This document shows, in pieces, positions 28,203-37,251 of a DNA stretch of 64,000 nt. How positions within the stretch are numbered: the stretch's first letter is position 1; each line of letters opens with the position of its first letter. The DNA comes from Pasteurella skyensis (GTDB taxonomy: Bacteria > Pseudomonadota > Gammaproteobacteria > Enterobacterales > Pasteurellaceae). The position numbers and the translations under genes are program-made. The notes under the pieces were generated by a model. It was not told where the DNA came from. It ran no database searches and saw only the letters and a list, made by a program, of their open reading frames with translations. The stretch covers positions 1,302,001-1,366,000 of the forward strand of contig NZ_CP016180.1 in assembly GCF_013377295.1 (NCBI RefSeq), written 5' to 3'.

Positions 28203-29963
28203 ATGGATAAACAACGCCAAAAGCAACTAAAAAAGTGGTTAAATCAACAACAGTCTGTAATAAAAAAATGGGTATACATTAACGTACTGCTCGGATTCAC
28301 TATGGGTTTATTCGTTATTGTTCAAATGGCTATTCTTGCATTTATATTGCATAATTTAATCAGTGAAAAACAGCTTCCTCCTCATTTTTATACTCTATTA
28401 GTTATACTAATTTGTTGCTTTATAGTAAAAGCTCTCTTAGTTTGGCTACGTGAACGAGTTGGCTTTAAAGCAGGTTCTCAACTAAGGATACACTTACGCA
28501 AACAAATTATTGCCAAACTCAATGACGTTGGACCTATGACAACATCACAAAGACCAACAGGTAGTTGGGCAAGCTTAATGTTAGAACAGGTTGAAAATTT
28601 ACATAATTTTTATGCTCGCTATCTACCTCAGCAATTTATCGCAGTATTAATTCCTATTGCCATACTTTGTGTTGTCTTTTCTTTAAACTGGGCTGCTGGG
28701 ATCATTTTATTTGCAACCTTACCTCTTCTTCCCCTATTTATGGCTCTAGCAGGTATGAAAGCCGCAGAAGCAAACCAACGCCATATTGGGATATTATCTC
28801 GTTTAAGTGGACAATTCCTTGATCGCCTGAAAGGTTTAGATACCATTCGTTTATTTGGACAAGGTAAGCAACAAACTAAACAAATTTATCAAAGTACTGA
28901 GGATTTTCGAATTAGTACAATGGATGTGTTAAAACTGGCTTTCCTCTCCTCTGCAGTATTAGAATTTTTTACTGCTATCTCTATTGCAGTAACCGCTGTT
29001 TATTTTGGTTTTACTTACTTAGGACAGCTTCATTTTGGAGGTTATGGCACTACCGTTAGCTTATTTATCGGATTTTTCTGTTTAATGCTTGCTCCAGAAT
29101 TTTACCAGCCATTGCGTGAACTTGGTACTTACTATCACGATAAAGCAACCGCTATTGGTGCTGCCGATAGTATTGAAACCTTTCTAAATACTGATGTTAT
29201 AACACAACAATATGGCTCAAAATTACTCAATAGCAATGATGATATTCATATCAAAGTGAAAGATTGTGTTATTCTCTCTCCACAAGGAACAGCTCTCACT
29301 CAATCACTTACATTTGAAATTAAGCCCAAACAGCATATCGCTATTGTAGGACAAAGTGGTGCAGGAAAAACCTCCTTAATGAATATGTTTCTTGGTTTTC
29401 TACCTTATAAAGGCTCAGTAACCATCAATGGTATTGAATTAAAAGAAATAGATATTGGTGACTGGCGTAATCAGCTGGCTTGGGTAGGACAAAATCCACA
29501 ATTAATGCAAGGTTCTCTCAAAGAAAATATTGTACTGGGTAATACTCATATTAGTAAAGCACAACTTAATGATGCTCTCACTCTTTCCAAAGCAGACGAA
29601 TTTGTCAATCAGTTAGGTTTAGATCATCAAATTAAAGAAAACAGCATTGGACTGTCAGGAGGGCAAGCACAACGTATTGCCATCGCTAGAGCCATACTGC
29701 GCCCTGCCAAATTATTACTCTTAGATGAGCCAACGGCTAGCTTAGATGGACAATCAGAACAACACGTATTACAAGCTTTACAGTATTTAAGTGAACAACA
29801 CACCACCCTAATGATTACCCATCGAGTAGAGGATCTAAAACAGTGTGATACTATTTTGGTAATGAAAAAAGGGGAAATCATACAACAAGGTTTATTTACA
29901 GAATTAGAAAATCAAGGTTACTTTAGCCAATTGATCCACGCTCAAATTATAGATAAGGAATAA
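28203..29963 (+). CDS. cydD: Heterodimeric ABC exporter subunit CydD
   Basis: 586 residues from ATG 28203, chosen because MDKQRQKQLKKWLNQQ matches the CydD N-terminus; the frame extends 8 codons further upstream. There are six hydrophobic helices, then an ABC domain: Walker A GQSGAGKTS, signature GLSGGQAQR, Walker B KLLLLDEPTASLD. CydDC exports glutathione and cysteine or binds haem, and is needed to assemble cytochrome bd oxidase. cydC follows after one base. The structural cydAB genes are not in the window. Confidence 0.95.
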   Translation: MDKQRQKQLKKWLNQQQSVIKKWVYINVLLGFTMGLFVIVQMAILAFILHNLISEKQLPPHFYTLLVILICCFIVKALLVWLRERVGFKAGSQLRIHLRKQIIAKLNDVGPMTTSQRPTGSWASLMLEQVENLHNFYARYLPQQFIAVLIPIAILCVVFSLNWAAGIILFATLPLLPLFMALAGMKAAEANQRHIGILSRLSGQFLDRLKGLDTIRLFGQGKQQTKQIYQSTEDFRISTMDVLKLAFLSSAVLEFFTAISIAVTAVYFGFTYLGQLHFGGYGTTVSLFIGFFCLMLAPEFYQPLRELGTYYHDKATAIGAADSIETFLNTDVITQQYGSKLLNSNDDIHIKVKDCVILSPQGTALTQSLTFEIKPKQHIAIVGQSGAGKTSLMNMFLGFLPYKGSVTINGIELKEIDIGDWRNQLAWVGQNPQLMQGSLKENIVLGNTHISKAQLNDALTLSKADEFVNQLGLDHQIKENSIGLSGGQAQRIAIARAILRPAKLLLLDEPTASLDGQSEQHVLQALQYLSEQHTTLMITHRVEDLKQCDTILVMKKGEIIQQGLFTELENQGYFSQLIHAQIIDKE

Positions 29964-29964
29964 T

Positions 29965-31650
29965 ATGCGATCACTTTTTCCCTTTCTTGCTCTTTTACAC
30001 ACTCATACGGCACGCCTTGCTTTAGGTGTTATTTTAGCCATCACAAGTTTGAGTGCTAGTATTGGCTTACTCAGTTTATCTGGTTGGTTTCTTGCTGCTT
30101 CTTCTCTTGTTGGCTCAGTGATTTTCTTTAATTTCTTTTACCCTTCATCTGGGGTAAGAGGACTCGCTATTGGACGAACAGTATCTCGCTATTTTGAGCG
30201 TATCGTATCCCACGATGCTACTTTTAGAGTATTAGCCACCTTAAGAATGAGTGTTTTCAAAAAACTTATTCCACTGAGCCCTGCTGAACTTAATCAATAC
30301 CGAAACAGTGAATTACTCAATATTATGGTTGCTGATGTCGATACTCTCGATACCCTCTACCTAAATTTAATTTCGCCTTTTATCAGTGCCATTGCAGTCA
30401 TTTTATTTATGGGTTTTGGATTATGGTTTATCTCACCACTCTTTACCTTTATTATTTGTGGCTCTTTATTGACATTGTTACTCATATTTCCAACCGTTTT
30501 TTATCACTTAGGAAAAAAAACAGGACAAACCATTATTCAATCTCGAAGTACTTATCGTTCACAATTTGTAGAATGGATTCAGCTACAATCTGAATTTCTA
30601 TTATTTGGCGTACAACAACAAGCCACTGAAAAATTACAACAAACAGAACAGCAGTGGTTCAATAGCCAGTCACAACAAGGCAAACTGGGTGGCTTATCCA
30701 ATGCACTACTGATTGCTCTCAATGGTATTTTAGTTACTTTAGTCGTATTGCTTTCTGCTACTATTATTCAATTACCCAATATTGATAATGCGGGAGCCTT
30801 AATCGCACTTGTTGTATTTTGTACCCTTGCCTCTTTAGAGATTCTCACTCCTATAGGCGCTGCTTTTTTACATTTAGGACAAGTGATTACTGCTGCGCAA
30901 CGTTTAACAAATATTACAAACCAAACTGCAATTGCATGTGGTCACCAAGAATGGAATGAAACACATTTTTTGCAAAAAGATGATCGAAAGTCACCGCTTA
31001 TTCAATTTGAAAAAATTCAATTTAGCTACTCTACACAACAAAACCTATTCAATGCTCTCTCTTTTGAGGTTTACAAAGGTGAAAAAGTAGCTATTTTAGG
31101 TGCAACAGGTAGTGGAAAAACTACCTTATTTCAACTACTAAACCGTAACTATGCGCCAACAAGCGGTCACATTACATTAAATAATTGCAAAATTGAAGAA
31201 TACAGTGAAAATGCTTTACGCCAAAATATGATCACCTTAAATCAAAAAGTACACATCTTCAGTAGTACATTACGAGATAACTTACTGATTGCTAATCAAA
31301 AAGCATCTGATGAAGTACTTTGTAATCAACTCAATAAAGTCGGACTGTCTCACTTAATTGAACAAAAAGAAGGATTGGACTTATGGCTTGGTGATGGTGG
31401 TCGCCCTCTTTCTGGTGGCGAGCAACGTCGTTTAGGTTTAGCACGAGTACTGCTCCACCCTGCGCAAATTATATTACTAGACGAACCAACAGAGGGGTTA
31501 GATCGTGAAACGGAGCAACAAATATTAAATTTAATACTTGAACAATGCCGAGATAAAACAATATTAATGATTACTCACAGATTAAGCCAACTTTCTCGTT
31601 TTGATCGTATTTATCATCTTGACAATGGCACTATAACATACTCATTATAA
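29965..31650 (+). CDS. cydC: Heterodimeric ABC exporter subunit CydC
   Basis: A 561-residue partner of CydD. The transmembrane half starts MRSLFPFLALLHTHTARLA; the ABC domain has GATGSGKTT, PLSGGEQRRLGLARVLLHP and IILLDEPTEGLD. It acts with CydD in the inner membrane for cytochrome bd maturation. The start lies 1 bp after the cydD stop, so the two are translationally coupled. An uptake signal (ACAAGCGGTC) lies inside the gene near 31160. Confidence 0.95.
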   Translation: MRSLFPFLALLHTHTARLALGVILAITSLSASIGLLSLSGWFLAASSLVGSVIFFNFFYPSSGVRGLAIGRTVSRYFERIVSHDATFRVLATLRMSVFKKLIPLSPAELNQYRNSELLNIMVADVDTLDTLYLNLISPFISAIAVILFMGFGLWFISPLFTFIICGSLLTLLLIFPTVFYHLGKKTGQTIIQSRSTYRSQFVEWIQLQSEFLLFGVQQQATEKLQQTEQQWFNSQSQQGKLGGLSNALLIALNGILVTLVVLLSATIIQLPNIDNAGALIALVVFCTLASLEILTPIGAAFLHLGQVITAAQRLTNITNQTAIACGHQEWNETHFLQKDDRKSPLIQFEKIQFSYSTQQNLFNALSFEVYKGEKVAILGATGSGKTTLFQLLNRNYAPTSGHITLNNCKIEEYSENALRQNMITLNQKVHIFSSTLRDNLLIANQKASDEVLCNQLNKVGLSHLIEQKEGLDLWLGDGGRPLSGGEQRRLGLARVLLHPAQIILLDEPTEGLDRETEQQILNLILEQCRDKTILMITHRLSQLSRFDRIYHLDNGTITYSL

Positions 31651-31668
31651 AGTTTATTTTATAATGAG
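31641..31668. terminator. Possible stem-loop at cydC/yibQ convergence
   Basis: CTCATTATAA at 31641-31650 pairs perfectly with TTATAATGAG at 31659-31668. The stem is AT-rich and has no clear U-tract, so termination here is only tentative. The left arm includes the last bases of cydC. Confidence 0.4.
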
Positions 31669-31679
31669 TAGTGTATGTA

Positions 31680-32537
31680 CTATTCTTTCGGTACACCTCT
31701 TAACAAAGGTACAAAACGAGATGTACTTTGTGAAGTTTGCGAATTAATATTAAAAAAGAGATTTAAAGGTTTCTCTGTTAAAATTTTCTCCTGTCTCCAT
31801 AAATGTCCGATATTGACCAACTGTATATCTTTTGGCAAATTTCTTAACTTCTGCTTTAATACTTGAATACTATGTGTACGAGGGTGAGCAATTAATATTG
31901 CTACCCCTTTTTTACGGGCATACCGAATCGCATAATTAAATTGATGTTGTAGATCTGATAACTTATTACTGTTATCTAAAAATACATTTCTTACTAATGT
32001 GGGAATATTAAACTCCTTAGCAATATCTGCGGCAACACTTGAACCAATTGTTTTACTATCCAGAAAAAATAATTTATTTTCTGATAACACTTCCATTAAG
32101 TAACGCATTGATGTTTCATCTTTGGTTGCAGCACTACCCATATGATTATTTAAACCAATTGCATAAGGAATTCCCTCTTTGGCACTAATAACCAAGTCTT
32201 TAATTTTCTCTTTGGACATTCCCACTCGCAACATTTTTTCACCTTTGGAAATTGATGAATTAAGGGGTTGCATAGGCAAATGAATTAAAATATCTCTTTG
32301 CTGTTGAAATGCTAGCTCTGCTCTTGATATAGCATAAGGAGAAGAAGGAATAATGGAAACAGAAATCTCTTTTGGCAAATTATAAATAGCAAGATCATTT
32401 TGGCGATAACCAATATCATCAATCACAATGGCTAACTTACCCGCTTGCACCATAGAACTACTTCCTATCAGAATAGGAAGCACAAATTTTGCCATTAATC
32501 GTTTATATTTTATTATATATTTATTGTTATTATTCAT
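31680..32537 (-). CDS. yibQ: YibQ-like divergent polysaccharide deacetylase
   Basis: 285 residues from ATG 32537, preferred to a TTG at 32561 because GGATAAA precedes it. The N-terminus resembles a signal sequence (FVLPILIGSSSMVQA). The mature part has the DUF610/YibQ pattern: KLAIVIDDIGYRQND, ISVSIIPSSPYA, LIHLPMQPLN, GLNNHMGSAATKDE and FFLDSKTIGSSVAADIA. It belongs to the NodB-like deacetylase superfamily; the substrate is unproven, but the envelope role fits its neighbour envC. The region directly follows envC on the same strand, as in enterobacteria. Confidence 0.87.
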   Translation of the reverse strand: MNNNNKYIIKYKRLMAKFVLPILIGSSSMVQAGKLAIVIDDIGYRQNDLAIYNLPKEISVSIIPSSPYAISRAELAFQQQRDILIHLPMQPLNSSISKGEKMLRVGMSKEKIKDLVISAKEGIPYAIGLNNHMGSAATKDETSMRYLMEVLSENKLFFLDSKTIGSSVAADIAKEFNIPTLVRNVFLDNSNKLSDLQHQFNYAIRYARKKGVAILIAHPRTHSIQVLKQKLRNLPKDIQLVNIGHLWRQEKILTEKPLNLFFNINSQTSQSTSRFVPLLRGVPKE

Positions 32538-32548
32538 TTTATCCAAAA

Positions 32549-33739
32549 CTATTTTACCCAACGTAACGGATTCTTTGCGAGTCCTTTATAAGTAATACCA
32601 AAATATAGACCTGATTGATTCTGTCCTCCAGAGCTCCCTACTTTTGCAATCACTTCACCAGCTTTTACTCTGTCTCCTTTTTGAACCAAAACCGTACTAT
32701 TATAACCATAAATAGAAGTAAAATCTTTACCGTGATCAATAAAAACTACATTACCATACCCTTGTAACCAATCGGATAAAATAACCCTTCCAGCAGCAAT
32801 AGCCTTGACATTCTTACCCGTAGCAGCGCTGATCACAACACCTTTCCAACTTTGTTCTGGATTAAAATATTGTATGATTCTACCACGCACTGGCTTAGCA
32901 TATTGTTTCCTTGCAGAACCTAAACCATTACCTGCTCGAACTTGTTGAATTTCAGCTTGAGTCAGTTTTCCCTTCCCTTGTTGTTCTTTCTTTGCCTCTA
33001 ACTTAGCAAGTTCTTGATTTTCCTGATTTCTTGCATCACGTCTTGCTTTCGCAATTTTATCCTGTAATGCTTTTGCATTTCGTTTTAAACGTACTAATTG
33101 AGTTTTATCCTTTTCAATCATTTTATTAATTGATGAAATGGTTTTTGCTCTCTGTGAAGTAACTTGTTGTAACTCCTTTTCTTGCACTTGTTGTGCTGAT
33201 AATTGCGTTAATTTCGTTTTCTGTTGTGCTTCTAGAAGCTCTTGCTGTTGTGTTAATTTATTTTGTGTTTTTCGAATATCTTGAATCAAATCAATCCGAG
33301 CTTGATTCATATGTTGATAATATTTCGACATTCTATCTGCCTCTTTGGCATTTTTTGAGAGCAATTTTTCAATCACTGAGGGATGAATACCAGATCGATA
33401 AGCAGAATCTAATTGCTCTCTAAGAAGTTCTTTTTGTGCTTTTTCTTGTTTTTGAAGCTGAACAATTTGTTTTTCGGTTTTTTTAATACTATGACGTATC
33501 TGCTCTAATGCATCTTGTGTTTTTTGTAATTGTTTAATCACAACATTCATTTTAAGCTCTTGCTTTTTTAACTTTGCCTGTAAAGCATTACGTTGCTTAC
33601 GTTGTTGATATATTTTATCTTGCTGTTTTCTAATTTTTTGTTTAATTTGAGACAATTCATTCCCCATCACTGGCTGAACAGTCACTACACAAAAACAAAG
33701 AGAAAGCATTAATACTCTACATAAAAAGGAAAACTTCAC
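32549..33739 (-). CDS. envC: Murein hydrolase activator EnvC
   Basis: A 396-residue protein with a signal peptide (1-26), a long coiled coil (about 28-255) rich in Lys/Gln/Glu heptads, and a degenerate C-terminal LytM domain starting near GRIIQYFNPEQSWKGVV. The catalytic His/Asp zinc ligands of true M23 enzymes are not present, as expected for an activator. EnvC activates the amidases AmiA/AmiB at the septum through FtsEX. It precedes yibQ with no real gap and is divergent from gpmA. Confidence 0.93.
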   Translation of the reverse strand: MKFSFLCRVLMLSLCFCVVTVQPVMGNELSQIKQKIRKQQDKIYQQRKQRNALQAKLKKQELKMNVVIKQLQKTQDALEQIRHSIKKTEKQIVQLQKQEKAQKELLREQLDSAYRSGIHPSVIEKLLSKNAKEADRMSKYYQHMNQARIDLIQDIRKTQNKLTQQQELLEAQQKTKLTQLSAQQVQEKELQQVTSQRAKTISSINKMIEKDKTQLVRLKRNAKALQDKIAKARRDARNQENQELAKLEAKKEQQGKGKLTQAEIQQVRAGNGLGSARKQYAKPVRGRIIQYFNPEQSWKGVVISAATGKNVKAIAAGRVILSDWLQGYGNVVFIDHGKDFTSIYGYNSTVLVQKGDRVKAGEVIAKVGSSGGQNQSGLYFGITYKGLAKNPLRWVK

Positions 33740-33901
33740 AAAAAAACCTTAATCTTCTCAAAAAAGAGACTATTTTAATCTGTTATTTGAGAAAAATCAG
33801 CTTTTCTCTCATAATTCTCACTTTATATTTTAAAAAATAGGTATTTTTGTTGTAAAATAGCGAAGTTTTTAATTTAAATATAAACAATATAGGAGTCCTC
33901 A

Positions 33902-34585
33902 ATGGAATTAGTATTTATTCGTCACGGTCTAAGTGAATGGAACCAATTAAACCTTTTTACTGGTTGGCACGATGTGAATTTAGCAGAAAAAGGAATTGAA
34001 GAAGCAAAAGAAGCAGGTCGTAAATTAAAAGCGGCAGGTTTTGAGTTTGATATTGCTTTCACCTCTGTTTTAAAACGTGCAATTAAAACTTGTAATTATG
34101 TTTTAGAAGAATCTGATCAATTATTTGTACCACAAGTAAAATCTTGGCGTTTAAATGAACGTCACTATGGTGAGCTTCAAGGTTTAAACAAAAAAGAAAC
34201 TGCTGAAAAATACGGTGAAGAGCAAGTACACATCTGGCGTCGTTCTTATGATACTTTACCACCATTACAAGACCGTAATGATCCAAATTCAGCACATAAT
34301 GACCGTCGCTATAACCATCTTCCAAGTGATGTTATTCCTGATGGTGAAAACTTAAAAGTGACATTAGAGCGTGTTCTACCATTCTGGGAAGATCAAATTG
34401 CACCAGCAATTATCTCAGGCAAACGTGTATTAGTTGCTGCTCACGGTAATTCGTTACGTGCTTTAGCAAAACATATTGAAGGCATCTCTGATGAAGATAT
34501 TATGGACTTAGAAATCCCTACTGGTCAGCCTTTAGTTTATACTTTAGATAAAGACTTAAAAGTAGTAAGTAAACGCTATCTTTAA
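33902..34585 (+). CDS. gpmA: 2,3-bisphosphoglycerate-dependent phosphoglycerate mutase GpmA
   Basis: A 227-residue glycolytic enzyme interconverting 3- and 2-phosphoglycerate. The RHG motif [10 protein letters not shown] carries the phosphorylated His8. The second His is in [14 protein letters not shown], and other blocks are [11 protein letters not shown] and [13 protein letters not shown]. It is slightly shorter at the C-terminus than E. coli GpmA (250), as in other Pasteurellaceae. RBS AGGAG precedes the ATG. It is monocistronic with a strong terminator. Confidence 0.97.
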   Translation: MELVFIRHGLSEWNQLNLFTGWHDVNLAEKGIEEAKEAGRKLKAAGFEFDIAFTSVLKRAIKTCNYVLEESDQLFVPQVKSWRLNERHYGELQGLNKKETAEKYGEEQVHIWRRSYDTLPPLQDRNDPNSAHNDRRYNHLPSDVIPDGENLKVTLERVLPFWEDQIAPAIISGKRVLVAAHGNSLRALAKHIEGISDEDIMDLEIPTGQPLVYTLDKDLKVVSKRYL

Positions 34586-34604
34586 TCTATACCTATAATA
34601 CATA

Positions 34605-34632
34605 AGAGCAGATTTTAATCTGCTCTTTTTTT
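34605..34632 (+). terminator. gpmA terminator
   Basis: AGAGCAGATT and AATCTGCTCT form a perfect 10-bp stem with a TT loop, followed by T7. Confidence 0.92.
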
Positions 34633-34641
34633 ATCTTTTCA

Positions 34642-34731
34642 CTATAATTGCACAAACTTTAATATTTGCTCTCGAATGTCGCTTACATACTGATCTGAAA
34701 CAACCTCGCTTATCGTATTTTCTACAACCAT
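34642..34731 (-). CDS. Possible 29-residue peptide or gene remnant
   Basis: In the 276-bp gap before msrAB, the minus strand has a short frame starting MVVENTISEVVSDQY and ending KFVQL before a stop. The composition looks protein-like (amphipathic helix), but no good RBS is seen and I do not recognise it. It could be a decayed 3' gene end. The rest of the gap shows only AT-rich promoter-like sequence. Confidence 0.2.
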   Translation of the reverse strand: MVVENTISEVVSDQYVSDIREQILKFVQL

Positions 34732-34908
34732 TTTATTTTTAAAAAATGGTTAAGATTCCACCAATTCCTCGACTCATCTTATAGAGAAAAGTAATTTTCA
34801 CTTAAAATTATGTTTTAAACGAGTATCTTATGTTATAAATAGCATATCAAAACACAATTTAATCATTTATAAAAAACAATATAACCTTCATTGGAAAAAG
34901 GAAAATAA

Positions 34909-35979
34909 ATGAAAATTTTAAAATTAGCTCTATTTTTTACTGTAGCAATTTTTGCAAATCCAACTATTGCTAAGGATGTTAATCTTATAAGGAGTACAAA
35001 TATGACAGAAAACACAAATACTCAAACTCAAGAAGAAATTAAAGAGATCTACTTAGCTGGTGGCTGTTTTTGGGGTATTGAAGCCTATATGGAAAAAATA
35101 TATGGTGTTAAAAATGCAACATCAGGCTATGCCAATGGCAAAACAGAAGACACAAACTATCAGATACTTTCTCAAACAGATCATGCAGAGACCGTACAAG
35201 TCACTTATGATGCAAACAAAATCTCACTAGACAAGTTACTACAGTACTATTTTAGAGTCATAGATCCAACCAGTATCAATAAACAAGGAGAAGATCGTGG
35301 TCGACAATATCGTACAGGGATCTATTTCTTAGATCATAAAGATAAGGAGATAATTCTAAATGCTATCAAGCAGCAACAACAAAAATATGAAGAGAAGATC
35401 CAAGTTGAGATCGAACCGCTAAAACACTACATTTTAGCAGAAGAGTATCATCAGGATTATTTAATGAAAAATCCAAATGGGTATTGCCATATTGATTTGA
35501 ACAAAGCAGATAATGTTATTATTGATCCTACGGATTATCCAAAACCAAGTGATGCGGAACTCAAAGAAAAATTAACACCACTACAATACAGTGTGACTCA
35601 AAAGAAAAATACCGAACATTCATTTAGTAATGAATATTGGGATAATTTTGAAGCAGGTATTTATGTTGATGTAACAACTGGTGAACCCTTATTTTCTTCA
35701 GCTGATAAATATGATTCAGGTTGTGGCTGGCCGAGTTTTACAAAACCAATTAATAAAGAAGTTGTCAATTATGATGATGATAAAAGCTTTAATATGGTAA
35801 GAACTGAAGTATTAAGCCGCAGTGGTCAAGCTCATCTAGGACACGTTTTTGATGATGGTCCTAAGGATAAAGGGGGCTTACGTTATTGTATTAACAGTGC
35901 TTCAATTAAATTTATTCCTTTAAATCAAATGGAAAAACAAGGTTATGGTTATTTAATTAATCTAGTACAAGGCAAATAA
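34909..35979 (+). CDS. msrAB: Bifunctional methionine sulfoxide reductase MsrAB
   Basis: A 356-residue protein with a signal peptide (1-21, ending TIAK), an MsrA domain with Cys53 in YLAGGCFWG, and an MsrB domain with SGCGWPSF and catalytic Cys327 in [11 protein letters not shown]. It repairs both S- and R-methionine sulfoxides. The first ATG has RBS AAAAGGAAAA. An in-frame second ATG at 35002 (Met32) has a stronger RBS, AAGGAG, so a leaderless cytoplasmic form may also be made. A thioredoxin-like gene lies 98 bp downstream, resembling the three-domain PilB of Neisseria split into two genes. Confidence 0.94.
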   Translation: MKILKLALFFTVAIFANPTIAKDVNLIRSTNMTENTNTQTQEEIKEIYLAGGCFWGIEAYMEKIYGVKNATSGYANGKTEDTNYQILSQTDHAETVQVTYDANKISLDKLLQYYFRVIDPTSINKQGEDRGRQYRTGIYFLDHKDKEIILNAIKQQQQKYEEKIQVEIEPLKHYILAEEYHQDYLMKNPNGYCHIDLNKADNVIIDPTDYPKPSDAELKEKLTPLQYSVTQKKNTEHSFSNEYWDNFEAGIYVDVTTGEPLFSSADKYDSGCGWPSFTKPINKEVVNYDDDKSFNMVRTEVLSRSGQAHLGHVFDDGPKDKGGLRYCINSASIKFIPLNQMEKQGYGYLINLVQGK

Positions 35980-35980
35980 A

Positions 35981-36059
35981 ATGATTGAACAACAATTAGT
36001 GATCAAGAGTGTTTTTAGCAGGTTTAATTCCATATTTATCTCCTTGTATTTTTATGTAA
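35981..36059 (+). pseudogene. Remnant of a CcdA/DsbD-like membrane gene
   Basis: Between msrAB and the thioredoxin gene, the frame MIEQQLVIKSVF starting at 35981 continues, after a one-base shift at the T-run 36012-36016, as FLAGLIPYLSPCIFM and then a stop at 36057-36059. FLAG-(x)5-LSPC is the hallmark of the first helix of CcdA-type thiol transporters, and msrAB-ccdA-thioredoxin is a known Pasteurellaceae arrangement. The remaining roughly 190 codons are absent. The assignment rests on a short stretch. Confidence 0.5.
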
Positions 36060-36077
36060 TAAATTAAGGTTTAAAAA

Positions 36078-36563
36078 ATGAAAAAATATTTTTCTCTATT
36101 ATTATTGGTTTTATCCTTTAATTTATATGCTGAAACGAATTTAGCAAATACCCCCCTTAAGGATCTTAATGGCAATCAAGTAACTCTTGAACAATATAAG
36201 GGTAAAAGCGTATATATAAAAATGTGGGCATCTTGGTGTTCCATTTGCTTAGCAGGGCTAGACGAAATTGATCAGTTAAGTGCCGATCCTAATAAGGATT
36301 ATGAAGTGATCACTATTGTTTCACCAGATTATCGTGGTGAAAAAGAAACTGCTAAATTTATCAAATGGTACAAAGGCTTAAACTACCAAAACATCACCGT
36401 TTTGTTAGATGAAAATGCGAAAATAGTCAAAGAGGCAAAAGTCAGAGGTTATCCGTCTAGCGTGTTTGTAGATCAAAATCTCAATATCCAAAAAGTGATT
36501 GCAGGTCATTTAACAATATCTCAAATCGATGAGTCAATTAAAAAGTTTGCAAAAAGTCACTAG
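36078..36563 (+). CDS. Periplasmic TlpA-like thioredoxin (PilB N-domain type)
   Basis: A 161-residue protein with a signal peptide (MKKYFSLLLLVLSFNLYA) and a TlpA/ResA-type thioredoxin fold. The active site is WASWCSICLAGLDEI (CxxC) and the cis-Pro lies in VRGYPSSVFVD. The pattern LKDLNGNQVTLEQYKGKSVYIKMWASWC matches the N-terminal domain of PilB/MsrAB, which reduces the Msr domains. I infer it recycles the upstream MsrAB. Its usual membrane electron donor CcdA seems lost here, so it may depend on DsbD. Confidence 0.87.
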   Translation: MKKYFSLLLLVLSFNLYAETNLANTPLKDLNGNQVTLEQYKGKSVYIKMWASWCSICLAGLDEIDQLSADPNKDYEVITIVSPDYRGEKETAKFIKWYKGLNYQNITVLLDENAKIVKEAKVRGYPSSVFVDQNLNIQKVIAGHLTISQIDESIKKFAKSH

Positions 36564-36614
36564 AGATCAATTTGCAAATTTTTACTACAATCTACCCGCT
36601 ATGTTTCTTTGAAC

Positions 36615-36940
36615 CACAAAACGAACCAAACACCAATCACTGAGCTTGTCGAAGTGTTAGGTGTTTGAGCTCGGAAGTTGTTCAGTGAACGCTTCTCGAC
36701 CCTTCGATATTTCGACAAGCTCAATAACCTAGCTCAGGGAACCAAAGCGGGGAAATATCGAAATGGGACATCGAAGCGAGGGATATCGATCACGGAACTA
36801 GCCAAACACCGATCACTGAGCCTGTCGAAGTGTTAGGTGTTTGTGCTCGGAGTTGTTCGGTGAACGCTTCTCGACCCTTTGACAGGCTCAGGGAGCCGAA
36901 GCGGGAATATCGATCACGGAGGTCAGTCAAGAACGGAGAC
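36615..36940. repeat. Two tandem type-B dispersed repeats
   Basis: Two diverged copies of a roughly 150-bp unit. Each begins near CAAACACC(A/G)ATCACTGAGC, carries TGTCGAAGTGTTAGGTGTTT, then TTGTTC(A/G)GTGAACGCTTCTCGACCC and an opposing GACA(A/G)GCTCA arm, and ends near CGATCACGGA. The 20-mer TGAGCCTGTCGAAGTGTTAG at 36817 recurs exactly at 43283. No coding potential is seen. The arms can form long hairpins. Confidence 0.8.
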
Positions 36941-36962
36941 ATAGTATGATTATTGATCTAAT

Positions 36963-37075
36963 TTGTAAATTTCTATTGAAATGTGACCGCTATGATTATG
37001 TCTTATGATGCTTTGTGGAGATTTTTATATCGAGCAGCGGGAGGATATACGCAAACAAGTTTGCTAATCCTCCCC
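36963..37075. repeat. Type-A dispersed repeat with strong palindrome
   Basis: A unit of about 110 bp whose end (37039-37074) is an interrupted palindrome: GGGAGGAT with ATCCTCCC and inner arms GCAAAC with GTTTGC. The leading part (CCGCTAT..TTATGTCT..GATATCGAGCA) recurs before 51609, and the palindrome recurs at 43554 and 51609. It is non-coding. Confidence 0.75.
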
Positions 37076-37114
37076 TACGGTCGATCTTTTTAACTTTTTG
37101 ATTTATAAATGGTT

Positions 37115-37235
37115 TTGTAGGGGAGGATTTAATGAGCAAAGCGAGTGGAATATCCTCTCGTAAGCTAGATTAAAATCACAAAACCAATCAAACACCGATC
37201 ACTGAGCTCTGTAGCCGAGAACGAAAACACTCCAT
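37115..37235. repeat. Truncated type-B repeat with variant palindrome
   Basis: It has GGGGAGGATTTAATGAGCAA with TATCCTCTC as a second palindrome form, then CTCTCGTAAGCTAGATT (37155-37171, identical at 43235-43251) and CAAACACCGATCACTGAGC. The GTCGAAG arm is missing. With the two preceding units it fills the 690-bp gap between the thioredoxin gene and htpX; no gene is visible there. Confidence 0.7.
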
Positions 37236-37251
37236 AAAACACCGCTAGATA

